From Novosphingobium profundi (GTDB lineage: Bacteria > Pseudomonadota > Alphaproteobacteria > Sphingomonadales > Sphingomonadaceae), in NCBI RefSeq assembly GCF_018491765.1, contig NZ_JABWCU010000015.1:113879-177878 (forward strand): DNA of 64,000 nt. The letters are read 5' to 3'. A model generated the notes under the pieces. It was not told the origin of the DNA. It saw nothing but the letters and a program-made list of their open reading frames with translations, and searched no databases. Shown here in pieces: positions 35,842 through 43,095 of this stretch (positions within the stretch are counted from its first letter, which is position 1; the number at the start of each line of letters is the position of its first letter). The position numbers and the translations under genes were made by a program.

Positions 35842-37193
35842 TCCTGCTGGCCGATGATGAACCCGCGTTCCAGCGCCTGACCGCCAACTGGCTGCGGTCT
35901 TTGGGGCATGAGGTCGTGACCGCAGGGGATGGCGAGGAGGCGCGCGGGATCTTCGCGCAAGGCGGCATCGACACCGTTCTGCTCGACCTTGCCATGCCAC
36001 CGCACCTCGATCCCGAGGCCGGGCTGGAATTGATCGGGGCCTTTGCCCCGGCGCCCGTAGTGGTGATGACTGGCCATGCCCAGCAAGAGCTCGCGCTCCG
36101 GGCAGTCGAGGCGGGGGCGTGGGACTTCCTGGCCAAGCCGATCGATCCCGACATGCTCAAGGTGGTCGTCGCCAGGGCGCAGGAACGCGCCCGGCTTGCG
36201 CGCGAACTGGCTCAGGCGCGTGCCGTCGAAGCCGAGACGCAGGACATGGGCCTAATCGGCCAGTCGCCCGCGATGGTGGCCTTGCGCGCGATGATCCGGC
36301 GGATCGCGCCGACGCGGCTTCCGATCCTGGTGCTCGGGCCGAGCGGCACCGGCAAGGAACTGGTCGCCCGTGCCCTTCACGCCGCTTCGCCACGCGCTGC
36401 AGGGCCCCTCGTGCCGGTTCATTGCGGCGCCATCCCTGCCGACCTTCTCGAAAGCGAACTGTTCGGGCACCTCAAGGGCAGCTTTACCGGCGCACACGCC
36501 GACCGTCCCGGGCTGGTGGAGGCGGCCAACGGGGGCACGCTGTTCCTCGACGAAATCGGCGAGATGCCCCCGCTCATGCAGGTCAAGCTGCTGCGTTTCC
36601 TGGCCGATGGAACCTATCAACCCATTGGCGCGCGCGAGATGCGACAGGCCGATGTGCGCATCGTTGCGGCCACGCACCGCGACCTTGCCGGCGCCGTCGC
36701 CGAGGGGACCTTTCGCGAGGACCTGTACTATCGCCTCAAGGGGATGATCCTGCGCACGCCTGCGCTCAGCGAACGGCCCGGCGACGTGGCGCTTCTCGCC
36801 AGCGTGTTCCTGCGCCGTGTGGCCCATGGCCCCGCCGCGTTTGCCCCCGGGGTGCTGGAAGGACTGGAGGGTCATGGCTGGCCCGGCAACGTGCGCGAAT
36901 TGCGTGCTGCAGTCGAAACCGCGGCCGCTCTGGCGGTGCCGGGCCCCACGGGCCTGACGATCGGTACGGAGGACCTTGCGCTTGCCATCGGGAACGAACT
37001 GGAACCATTGCCGAGCAGCGACATGATGCCAACAGGCCAGGCCAGCCTACAGGACGAGCTGAATGCCTTGGAGCATCTGCGGATTACCCAAGCGCTCGAG
37101 CGCACAGGTAACAACCATACCCACACCGCGCGGGAATTGGGCCTCTCTCGTGTCGGACTGCTCAAGAAGATGGCGCGCATGGGACTGCGCTAA
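35838..37193 (+). CDS. Sigma-54-dependent response regulator (NtrC family)
   Basis: A 451-residue regulator with three domains. The receiver domain has acidic LADDE, phospho-acceptor Asp in VLLDLAMP and Lys in LAKPID. The AAA+ domain has Walker A GPSGTGKE, sigma-54 contact loop GSFTGA (the usual GAFTGA with Ser), Walker B GGTLFLDEIGEMP and GHGWPGNVREL. The C-terminal Fis-type HTH is ITQALERTGNNHTHTARELG. It activates RpoN promoters after phosphorylation by the kinase encoded immediately upstream, with which it overlaps by 4 bases. Targets are unknown. PrsR of PEP-CTERM systems has this layout, but no PEP-CTERM genes are seen here. Confidence 0.92.
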   Translation: MILLADDEPAFQRLTANWLRSLGHEVVTAGDGEEARGIFAQGGIDTVLLDLAMPPHLDPEAGLELIGAFAPAPVVVMTGHAQQELALRAVEAGAWDFLAKPIDPDMLKVVVARAQERARLARELAQARAVEAETQDMGLIGQSPAMVALRAMIRRIAPTRLPILVLGPSGTGKELVARALHAASPRAAGPLVPVHCGAIPADLLESELFGHLKGSFTGAHADRPGLVEAANGGTLFLDEIGEMPPLMQVKLLRFLADGTYQPIGAREMRQADVRIVAATHRDLAGAVAEGTFREDLYYRLKGMILRTPALSERPGDVALLASVFLRRVAHGPAAFAPGVLEGLEGHGWPGNVRELRAAVETAAALAVPGPTGLTIGTEDLALAIGNELEPLPSSDMMPTGQASLQDELNALEHLRITQALERTGNNHTHTARELGLSRVGLLKKMARMGLR

Positions 37194-37358
37194 GCAAGGG
37201 AGGCCAGCGCTCGTCGAGCTTGCCACGAGTAGCTCGGCTGTCTCTCACGGCGTTTCGAAGTGGGTGCCTGGCTGTCAGATGGGAGCCTCCATCCGAATAG
37301 CCGAAGTCTGCGCCCAAGGAGCCTAGATTGGCGTCTGAATGACTGGGAAGGATCGCTG

Positions 37359-38630
37359 TCAGGCGAACAGCTTTGGGAACAGCGTATCTTGCGTGTCACT
37401 CGGGAAACGAAGCGATACCGGCCCCTTCGGGGTATCGGATGCCAGCAATCCAGCGTCGGTCAGTTCCTTTAGGACACGTCGAGCACTGCGCTCGGGCAGG
37501 CCTGTGAGGCGCGGTGCTGCGCCGCGCTCGAATTCTCCTCGAATAAGGGCCTCCTGGAGCAGCCAGTTACTTTCCGGAGATAGACCATCTGTGATCAACA
37601 CATGGCGCTCGAGCCGCTTTGAGAGGGTGTCGAGTTCGAAGAGGCTCGACATGTAGCTGATTTGATCGAGGCAGACTTTGAGAAACCATTCGGCGAAGCC
37701 CACCAGATGCGCTTCGGAAAGGTTTCCCCGCCCGTCGCGATCTCCCTGGCGCGGTGCATCGGCCGAGGCCATGTATTTGCGATATTCTGTCCGGCCAGCA
37801 TCTCCCGGCCCCAGCCCGCGTGCAAGCCCTCGAGATACCGACCATAGCCCGTGTGCGCCGATCCCTGCCTTGAGCGCCATGGCGTGGCTCATCAACCGAC
37901 TAACCCGGCCGTTGCCATCGGGAAAGGGGTGAATCCAATTGAACCTGTGATGTGCTGTTGCCAGTGCAAGGATGCGCTTTGCTTTCCCGGCGCCCACTGC
38001 GGTCATGCGCATTCCATCGTTGGGTTCAAAGGCATACCGCGAGAAGAAATAGCTCATGAAATCGGGCACTTTGGCCGACGATGGCGGGATGTGACGGCCG
38101 ATCTGGACATCGTGCTCGGCCCTCGATCGCCATTCGCCCGGCGTCATGACGAAGCTTCGCCCCCTTCCGCGCACGGTGAGCATGTCGATCGAGGCATCCG
38201 CGTAGAAATCGCGGTGTAGCTGCAGGATGAAATCGGGGTCGGCAGGATCGGGAAGTTCGCCGCGAACGGCAGCCTGATCGATGGCTTCCTGCACGCGGTA
38301 ATGCGCCGCGGCTTCGGCCATGAGATCTCGTTGATCGTCATCGCGTTCGCCGGCCAGCGCGCGCTCGATATCCCGGGGGCGGGTGCGGTGCCCCTCGATG
38401 AGGTTGCTGTAATAGGTGTTCATCAATCGCACGAGGCTGGCGAGATGGAGTGCGGTCTGCGGATGAAGTGCTCGCCCGAGACCTTCGGCCTTGGCCGCTA
38501 TTTCGGCGATCAGATCGGGCAAATCACCGGCCGGTGCGTCGATCCGTGCGGGCTCAATCTGGGTGGGGGATTCGACGTTCATTGCCACAGGTTTGGCCGA
38601 TCTTTCCAGCAGGTTCTCTGATGCGCGCAT
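37359..38630 (-). CDS. Fic-domain AMP-transferase with self-inhibitory helix
   Basis: A 423-residue class II Fic protein. The inhibitory motif SNLIEG (75-80) matches (S/T)xxxE(G/N), and the active site HPFPDGNGRVSR (234-245) has the catalytic His and the full GNGR anion-binding loop, so it should be active once the inhibitory Glu is displaced. A C-terminal winged-helix-like region (about residues 340-423: RLTGLPERSARRVLKELTDAGLL) suggests DNA binding or target recognition. Fic enzymes AMPylate proteins on Ser, Thr or Tyr. ATG 38630 is used; ATG 38582 is an alternative. It sits beside an integrase gene in the opposite orientation. No antitoxin partner is seen. Confidence 0.9.
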   Translation of the reverse strand: MRASENLLERSAKPVAMNVESPTQIEPARIDAPAGDLPDLIAEIAAKAEGLGRALHPQTALHLASLVRLMNTYYSNLIEGHRTRPRDIERALAGERDDDQRDLMAEAAAHYRVQEAIDQAAVRGELPDPADPDFILQLHRDFYADASIDMLTVRGRGRSFVMTPGEWRSRAEHDVQIGRHIPPSSAKVPDFMSYFFSRYAFEPNDGMRMTAVGAGKAKRILALATAHHRFNWIHPFPDGNGRVSRLMSHAMALKAGIGAHGLWSVSRGLARGLGPGDAGRTEYRKYMASADAPRQGDRDGRGNLSEAHLVGFAEWFLKVCLDQISYMSSLFELDTLSKRLERHVLITDGLSPESNWLLQEALIRGEFERGAAPRLTGLPERSARRVLKELTDAGLLASDTPKGPVSLRFPSDTQDTLFPKLFA

Positions 38631-38842
38631 TAACCCAAGAACAGCCGGTTTTCCAGTTTTATGCTTTGCTTTACGCTCTGTGTGATGGGGTATGGAGTGG
38701 CAATTTGGCCGATCCCTTGGCCGATCTTCTGGCCGAAGTCCGCCATCCGTTACTGCGCGCCGCCTCGACGGGACCTACGTTTCCGCCGCAACTGACGCCG
38801 ATTCCGCAATAGCAGGCAATCGAGCTGCCCTGATGCGTTCAA

Positions 38843-38865
38843 CCTATGGCCATCACGGCCATAGG
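38843..38865 (+). promoter_or_regulatory. Perfect inverted repeat overlapping the integrase ribosome site
   Basis: CCTATGGCC-ATCAC-GGCCATAGG is a perfect 9-bp inverted repeat whose right arm overlaps the AGGAG (38863-38867) of the integrase. It may be an operator or an RNA hairpin that hides the ribosome site. The symmetry is directly visible and the role is inferred. Confidence 0.5.
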
Positions 38866-38874
38866 AGATGTGTC

Positions 38875-39507
38875 ATGGGATTATCAGAATTTGATCCCGC
38901 CGTTCACGAGCGCGTTTCGTGGAACGCAGGGCGCAAAGTGGGACCCAAGCGTGCACTCAAACCGCGCCAGATCTGGGCGGTGCGTTTCTTTCTCGACCAG
39001 CACCGGCGCATTCGGGATCGGGCCCTTTTTGATCTTGCGATCGACAGCAAGCTGCGCGGTTGCGACCTGGTGAAGATGAAGATCGGCGATATCGTCTGTG
39101 ATCGGAAGATTCGAAACCGGGCTACCGTGGTTCAGCAGAAGACCGGGCGACCTGTCCAGTTCGAACTGATGGACGATGCTCGGGCAAGTCTTCTCAAATG
39201 GCTTGAACTTCGGAGCGGCTCTCTGGACGATTTTATCTTCCCCAGTCGCACGAACCACGCTGCGCACATCAGCACGCGGCAGTATGCCCGCCTCGTTGAT
39301 GAATGGGTCACGGGAATAGGCTTGCCCTGCGAGGATTACGGCACACATTCCCTGAGAAGGACAAAGGCGTCCATCATCTACAAGGCCACAGGCAATCTCC
39401 GAGCGGTTCAGATCCTGCTCGGGCATACGAAGATCGAAAGCACGGTCAGATACCTTGGGGTCGATGTGGAAGACGCATTGGTTTTGGCGGAGGGCACCGA
39501 AATCTAA
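38875..39507 (+). CDS. Small tyrosine recombinase/integrase
   Basis: A 210-residue tyrosine recombinase consisting almost only of the catalytic domain. The full set of active residues is visible: Arg 61 (SKLRGCDL), Lys 89 (QQKTGRP), His 158 and Arg 161 (HSLRRT), His 184 (LLGHTKIE) and Tyr 193 (TVRYLG). The N-terminal core-binding domain is shorter than in lambda-type integrases, as in compact plasmid-borne recombinases of alphaproteobacteria. ATG 38875 has AGGAG 8 bases upstream, inside a hairpin. A terminator follows directly. It may resolve multimers or move a nearby element. No attachment site was identified. Confidence 0.9.
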   Translation: MGLSEFDPAVHERVSWNAGRKVGPKRALKPRQIWAVRFFLDQHRRIRDRALFDLAIDSKLRGCDLVKMKIGDIVCDRKIRNRATVVQQKTGRPVQFELMDDARASLLKWLELRSGSLDDFIFPSRTNHAAHISTRQYARLVDEWVTGIGLPCEDYGTHSLRRTKASIIYKATGNLRAVQILLGHTKIESTVRYLGVDVEDALVLAEGTEI

Positions 39508-39512
39508 CACCC

Positions 39513-39541
39513 TCTGGCTCCCCTTCAGTCGGGGAGCCAGA
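39513..39541 (+). terminator. Terminator-like hairpin after the integrase
   Basis: A perfect 11-bp stem TCTGGCTCCCC / GGGGAGCCAGA with a 7-base loop starts 6 bases after the integrase stop. The following ACCCTTCTGCT is only weakly T-rich, so termination may be partial. Confidence 0.65.
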
Positions 39542-39649
39542 ACCCTTCTGCTACGGGTAAATCGTCGCGAACCGCGACCTTCTGCACATCGCCTATCGGC
39601 GCAGCTTCCGCATGCGGCAAGGGTGAACCGACCGTCCGTCCAGAGGGCC

Positions 39650-40193
39650 GAACCCCCGACCATCATGATCGACGCGACCTATCTCAAGGCTCACCGCACG
39701 GCTTCCAGCCTTGGGGTGAAAAAGGGGGGCTCGGGCGCCTGATCGGGCGGACCAAGGGCGGCATGGACACCAGGCTTCAGGCCGTCACCGATGCCAACGG
39801 TCGTCCCTTGAGCTTCTTCATCACGGCTGGCCAGATCAGCGACTACACGGGCGCGGCGGCCCGGCTCGACGACCTGCCAAAGGCGAAGTGGATGCTGGCC
39901 GATCGGGGTTATGACGCCGAATGGTTCAGGGACGCGCTTGAGCAAAAAGGGCATCAAGCCGTGCATCCAGGCCGCAAATCCCGCTCCATGGCGGTCAAAT
40001 ACGACAAGCGCCGATACAAGCGCCCATCCAAGCGCCCATCCAAGCGCCGCAACCGCATCGAGATCATGTTCGGTCGCCTCAAGGACTGGCGCCGCCTCGC
40101 AACCCGCTACGACCGCGGCCCAACCGTCTTCTTCTCGGGCTCGCTCTCGCCGCCACCGTGCTATTCTGGCTGTAATCCGTAAGCCCTGAGCCT
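39650..40193 (+). mobile_element. 5'-truncated IS5-family (IS427-like) element
   Basis: The right part of an IS closely related to the remnant at 6.4-7.05 kb but in the opposite orientation. Homology begins near 39650 and ends at the terminal repeat (CCCTGAGCCT, to about 40193). The left end and N-terminal transposase third are missing, so it is immobile. The left boundary is approximate because I could only compare with the sister copy. Confidence 0.8.
39665..40182 (+). pseudogene. Truncated IS5-family transposase with programmed-frameshift site
   Basis: It starts at MIDATYLKAHRTASSL. The orfA frame ends VKKGGSGA-stop at 39742, while a -1 frame runs on as LGRLIGRTKGGMDTRLQAV. The junction lies at the slippery tract AAAAAGGGGGG, typical of the IS427 group where orfA and orfB are joined by -1 frameshifting. 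The catalytic LADRGYDAEWFRDALEQKG and NRIEIMFGRLKDWRRLATRY regions remain. A 12-bp tandem duplication gives a repeated PSKRPSKR. The N-terminus is missing, so it is non-functional. Confidence 0.8.
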
Positions 40194-40263
40194 AGGGTGC
40201 AAGCAACGGGCCCCCAAGAGTACTACTCCTCAAGACTGGCCCTTTTCCCGCTTCTGCCAAACC

Positions 40264-41604
40264 TCAGACGACCGGCCAAACCTGCTTGTCGGGAAGCTTC
40301 GAGCGCGCCACGAGTGCCTTTCCGGCCTCGTCGATCTGCGCGAAGACGCGTTCCTCGTCGATGGTCAGGCAGCGATAGTTCTCGACAAGCCTCTGCCCAT
40401 CGACCCAGACGCTGTGGACGCTGCGCCCGTCGGCCGACCAGATCAGCTGGTTCACCACGTTGAGCAGCGGGCGCCATTCCGGCCGGTCGGTGTCGTGCAG
40501 CACGAAGTCGGCCTTCTTGCCCACTTCGATCGAGCCGATCTCGCTTTCCAGGCCAAGCGCCTTCGCCCCGTTGAGCGTGCCCATGGTCAGCGCTTCGTGC
40601 GCCGGGACCGCCTTGGGATCCCGGCGCGCGTCCTTGAAGAGCCCGGCGGCCAGATACATCGACCGCATCATGTCCATCGAATTGCCGTTGTTGTTGCCAT
40701 CAGTGCCCAGCATCACGTTGGCGCCCGCCGCGACCAGTTCGGGGAAGCGGCCGCTCGGGCCCGCGCCATAAGCCCCCTTGAGCGCGGACATCGGGCAATG
40801 CGTCAAGTTCAAGCCGCTCTCGGCCGCCAGCTTCACCTCGTTGTCATCGAGATGAACCACGTGCGTGAGGCATAGTTCAGGTCCAAGGACACCGATGTCC
40901 GCGAGGTATTCGAACGGGCGCAGTCCGGTGTTCGCGAGGTACCATTCGACGTCCAGCTCGACCGGGCTCATGTGCCCGCAGACCTTCCCGCCGATTGCCT
41001 TCGCCCGGGCGACCGAATGCTGCCACAGCTCAGTGGTCATCATGTTGTGGCCGACGAGCAGCGGCCAGACAAGGATCCGTCCATCGCGTTCGGGAAAGGC
41101 ATCGAGCGCTTCGTCGAGCTTGCGGATCTGCTTCTCGGTTTCCCCGGCCTGGTCGGCATCGGGCTCGAACAGGCGGTCCTGGCACCACTGGCCGATACGC
41201 CCGCGAATGCCGGTTTCGAGCAATGTCTCGCGCACCTCGGCGAGATTGAGGATCGATCCTGCCTCGAGGAAGGTGGTCGTACCCGTGCGCAGCATCTCCA
41301 TCGCGGCAAGCTGCGCGGACAGCTTCTCGTCCTCGGGCGTCTGGGCCATGTAGAGCGGGATGAGCCATTCGAGGACGTTCTCCGCCCAGCCGCTGTCATC
41401 GGGCACGTAGCCCTTGCTGATCGGCTCGCCGGTAATGTGGATATGGCCGTTGACGTAGCCCGGCGTCAGGACGAAGCGTCGGCCGTCGACGACCTCGCGC
41501 GCCGTGACCTGCGCTTCGACCCGTGCAGCTGGGCCGATATGGCTGATGCGATCTCCGGTTACCGCCAGCGAGGCGTTCTTCAGGATCTGGCGATCCGGAT
41601 TCAT
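40264..41604 (-). CDS. Amidohydrolase of the TrzA/AtzA/GuaD-like deaminase-chlorohydrolase group
   Basis: A protein of at least 446 residues with the metal-dependent amidohydrolase barrel: HxH in NGHIHITGE (54-56), His in GHMSPVELDVE, His in LTHVVHLDD, and metal-ligand Asp in LGTDGNNNGNSMDMM. Such enzymes deaminate or dechlorinate N-heterocycles (triazines, guanine, hydroxy-purines, S-adenosylhomocysteine). The ATG at 41604 lacks the usual first beta-strand. The frame stays open upstream and encodes WLIRDTTIVS, so initiation probably occurs further upstream at a non-ATG codon, for example CTG 41631. It lies downstream of a cysteine hydrolase gene in the cluster. It probably removes an amino group from a heterocycle (inference). 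Confidence 0.87.
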   Translation of the reverse strand: MNPDRQILKNASLAVTGDRISHIGPAARVEAQVTAREVVDGRRFVLTPGYVNGHIHITGEPISKGYVPDDSGWAENVLEWLIPLYMAQTPEDEKLSAQLAAMEMLRTGTTTFLEAGSILNLAEVRETLLETGIRGRIGQWCQDRLFEPDADQAGETEKQIRKLDEALDAFPERDGRILVWPLLVGHNMMTTELWQHSVARAKAIGGKVCGHMSPVELDVEWYLANTGLRPFEYLADIGVLGPELCLTHVVHLDDNEVKLAAESGLNLTHCPMSALKGAYGAGPSGRFPELVAAGANVMLGTDGNNNGNSMDMMRSMYLAAGLFKDARRDPKAVPAHEALTMGTLNGAKALGLESEIGSIEVGKKADFVLHDTDRPEWRPLLNVVNQLIWSADGRSVHSVWVDGQRLVENYRCLTIDEERVFAQIDEAGKALVARSKLPDKQVWPVV

Positions 41605-41696
41605 GGAGACGATGGTGGTGTCCCGGATCAGCCAGTCAACGGCTTGGGGCGGCGTATTTTCGATGATCGATCTTCCTGTTGCTGGAGCACCCGAAC

Positions 41697-42356
41697 TCAG
41701 GACTTGCGGTGAAAAATGCCCTCGACGGCGGCGGCATCGGTCAGGAGGCCGCAGTTCTTCTCGATCGCCATGAGCGCGCCGAGGTGCAGGCGCGGGTCGT
41801 AGGAGGCACAGGCGTCCGTGACGACAAAGACATCGAAATCGTGGTGAAAGGCGCTGCGCGTGGTCTGGTCAACGCAGCAGTCCGTCGTCAGGCCCATCAT
41901 GAACAGGCTGGTCACGCCCTTCGCGCGCAGCCGCTTGGCAAGGTCGGTGCCATGAAAGCCGTCGAACTGGCGCTTGGCAACGACGAGGTCACCCTTTTCG
42001 GGGATCAGGCGATAGGGTTCGAAGCCCTTCGTCCCCTCGCGGCAGATGGCGCGCGCGCCCTCGGGCCGCCCCTTGCGCGCATAGAGGCGCCGCAGCGCGC
42101 CGCTGTCGGTTTCCGGCGTGGTGGCAACCAGCAGGAAGACCACGGCAGTGCCTGCCGCACGGGCCGCGCGGATCATCGCCTCCATGCGATCGATCGCGGC
42201 GGCCGCCGCGCCCATGTCGACCCCGCGCGCACCCAGGGCACCCTCGGGCGAGGCGAAGTCGACCTGAACGTCGACGACGAGCAGCGCGCTCGTCGCCGGA
42301 TCGACCATGTCCGCAAGCGCCTCGGCATCGACATGCGGCAGGTCTGTCACGTCCAT
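41697..42356 (-). CDS. Isochorismatase-like cysteine hydrolase 1
   Basis: A 219-residue cysteine hydrolase. The catalytic triad is Asp 29 (LLVVDVQVDF), Lys 128 (LVVAKRQFDGF) and Cys 161 (LTTDCCVDQT). Members of this fold hydrolyse C-N bonds in N-carbamoylsarcosine, biuret, ureidoacrylate, nicotinamide or similar amides. The two-Cys TDCCVD variant is shared with the homologs at 55.3 and 61.4 kb. AGGAGA lies about 8 bases upstream of ATG 42356. The amidohydrolase gene follows on the same strand, and the TonB receptor and a dead GH1 gene lie upstream, so it is probably part of the receptor operon. Confidence 0.9.
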   Translation of the reverse strand: MDVTDLPHVDAEALADMVDPATSALLVVDVQVDFASPEGALGARGVDMGAAAAAIDRMEAMIRAARAAGTAVVFLLVATTPETDSGALRRLYARKGRPEGARAICREGTKGFEPYRLIPEKGDLVVAKRQFDGFHGTDLAKRLRAKGVTSLFMMGLTTDCCVDQTTRSAFHHDFDVFVVTDACASYDPRLHLGALMAIEKNCGLLTDAAAVEGIFHRKS

Positions 42357-42993
42357 AAAAAAAGTCTCCTGTGTCCGGTTGGAGCGCGGCGCCCGGCCAA
42401 CCAGGCGAGGCTCGGCTTGGGGTGGCGTTCAAGCGTCACGCAGTCGATCCCGATCAGGCCGAAGGTCGCACGATAGCCCTCGAGCCATTCCCAGTTGTCG
42501 AGCGCGGACCAGTGGACACAGCCGTGCACCACACAGCCCTCGTTCATCGCCTGCTTCATGCTGGCAAGCGAACCCGCCCGGCAGGGTCCGGCAGTGCGAG
42601 ACCGAATAGGTCGCGCCGACCTTGGCCCCGGCGCGACGCGCCGGATCGCCTCGGCCGCACGAAGGTGCGAAAGCTTGAGGTTGTTCGCCGTGCGCCCGTC
42701 CTGCGCCATGACCATGCTGAAGCGGCTCGTGACGTAGCGGGCCGCCAGCGCCTTGTGCACGGCTTCCATCGCGCTGCGGGAATCCGTCGGCAGGATCGCG
42801 GCCAGCATGTTGACTTCGTAGATCGTCGAACTGGGGACGACGTCGGTGCCGGCATGCTCGCGAAAGCCAAGAACGGCGGGATCGCAATCGCGAACGGCGG
42901 TCAGGTCGCTGTGCGTCTCTCGCCCTTCCACCTGATAGCCGCCGGTGCCCGCGCCCCAGGTGAAGTTTTCGGGAAATGTGCCCTCGATACGGT
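42347..42993 (-). pseudogene. Decayed GH1 beta-glucosidase gene
   Basis: The minus strand shows a GH1 N-terminus (RIEGTFPENFTWGAGTGGYQ followed by VEG) and a GH1 C-terminus (HGCVHWSALDNWEWLEGYRA, then FGLIGID and PKPSLAWL). Only about 200 codons separate what should be about 400. The middle has large deletions: the acid/base NEP segment survives only as YEVN, and the nucleophile region is absent. A frame change occurs near the AKVGATYSVS segment. It lies between the TonB receptor and cysteine hydrolase 1. It cannot encode an active glycosidase. Confidence 0.75.
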
Positions 42994-43095
42994 GAGGCTG
43001 CCATGTCCGTGCGTCTTTCCATCCATCTTCACGGGCCCCACGATCTCTTGCGCCCACGGGGAAGTCCGGCCTGGGCGAACCCCGGCCGGACCAGC

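Noticed and set aside
34075..37193. Assignment of the two-component pair as PrsK/PrsR of a PEP-CTERM system
   Set aside because: The layout fits, but no PEP-CTERM sorting or exopolysaccharide genes occur in the window, so only the general families are named.
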